Below are positions 13,243 through 13,427 of a DNA stretch of 13,427 bases, in pieces (position 1 is the first letter of the stretch; each line of letters starts with the position of its first letter). Below the pieces are notes generated by a model, which searched no databases, was not told the DNA's origin, and saw nothing but the letters and a program-made list of their open reading frames with translations. Origin of the DNA: DATJPD01 sp036394195 (GTDB lineage Bacteria; Pseudomonadota; Alphaproteobacteria; CACIAM-22H2); assembly GCA_036394195.1 (NCBI GenBank), contig DASWFO010000173.1, positions 1-13,427 of the forward strand, given 5' to 3'. A program made the translations under genes and the position numbers.

Positions 13243-13427
13243 TCAGACCGCGACGCCGGCGAGCGCGCTTTTTTCCTGTGGTTCCTGAACGACGACGCGG
13301 TTGCGGCCGGCGCGCTTGGCGCGATAGAGCGCCTCATCGCTGCCCGCGATCAACGCCGTCTCGCCTTCGTCGGCGAGCGGCTGCAGCATCGAGACTCCGA
13401 TGCTGACGCTGACCCGGTCGCTGTCCT
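13243..13427 (-). CDS. GGDEF-domain protein (probable diguanylate cyclase), C-terminal end (partial)
   Basis: Sixty C-terminal residues and a TGA stop; the gene continues beyond the right edge. VSVSIGVSML at 5-14 and SDEALYRAKRAGRNRVV at 29-45 are the last two conserved elements of the GGDEF domain (the S-I-G-V strand and the AD-x-ALY-x-AK-x-GRN-x-V helix-turn). These domains make cyclic di-GMP from two GTP. The GGDEF active-site motif, the inhibitory RxxD site and any sensor domain lie outside the window, so catalytic competence and input are unknown. No EAL domain follows, as the protein ends about 16 residues after the GGDEF domain. Confidence 0.9.
   Translation of the reverse strand, partial: DSDRVSVSIGVSMLQPLADEGETALIAGSDEALYRAKRAGRNRVVVQEPQEKSALAGVAV

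Noticed and set aside
13124..13288. Plus-strand 54-codon frame with a good AGGAG and ATG.
   Set aside because: Its second half is antisense to the conserved GGDEF C-terminus and has no recognisable domain; kept only as a note in the AT-rich island finding.

Overview
The window is GC-rich, densely coding bacterial DNA. Its gene content points to an alphaproteobacterium, most likely of the Hyphomicrobiales (Bradyrhizobium/Xanthobacteraceae-like). The reasons are paired orphan tripartite-tricarboxylate (Bug-type) binding proteins, GC-clamped palindromic intergenic repeats of the kind common in that group, and a small rhizobial-type hypothetical protein. The taxonomic call is inference.

Layout: 1-108 is the 3' end of an isocitrate/isopropylmalate-dehydrogenase-family gene. 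109-2048 (minus) holds two translationally coupled Bug-type periplasmic binding proteins. A 67-bp divergent promoter region separates them from 2116-2964 (plus), a homologue of p-hydroxycinnamoyl-CoA hydratase/lyase (Ech/HCHL). 2975-7056 (minus) is a complete FbpABC-like ABC importer, in transcription order double-length permease, binding protein, ATPase; a large inverted repeat lies between the last two. 7293-8447 (minus) is an acyl-CoA dehydrogenase, divergent from 8520-10496 (plus), which encodes an unusual short-chain dehydrogenase-like protein and a class III CoA-transferase. That operon ends in a clear rho-independent terminator. 10585-10944 (minus) is a DUF427 protein and 11034-12626 (minus) a Wzx/WzxC-like polysaccharide flippase. 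After that come a small conserved-looking protein (12818-13018, minus), a sparse regulatory-looking stretch, and the C-terminal end of a GGDEF protein running off the window (13243-13427, minus).

Working together: importer, CoA-transferase, acyl-CoA dehydrogenase, hydratase/lyase and SDR read as a catabolic locus for a small carboxylic acid, plausibly a phenylpropanoid-like acid. The acid would be taken up, converted to its CoA ester, desaturated, then hydrated and cleaved to an aldehyde plus acetyl-CoA. No CoA ligase, aldehyde dehydrogenase or dedicated regulator is in view, so the substrate is not established. A 19-bp motif lies at nearly the same distance and in the same orientation upstream of both the hydratase/lyase and the ABC operon, suggesting joint control.

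The most interesting points are three 'correct fold, wrong residue' cases. The hydratase/lyase lacks the tyrosine that binds the phenolic hydroxyl in the characterised enzyme. The SDR appears to lack all four canonical catalytic residues. The iron-type binding protein lacks the tyrosine pair that ligates ferric iron. Each suggests that a routine homology-based annotation would name the wrong substrate or activity. I saw no CRISPR array, insertion sequence, tRNA or rRNA.
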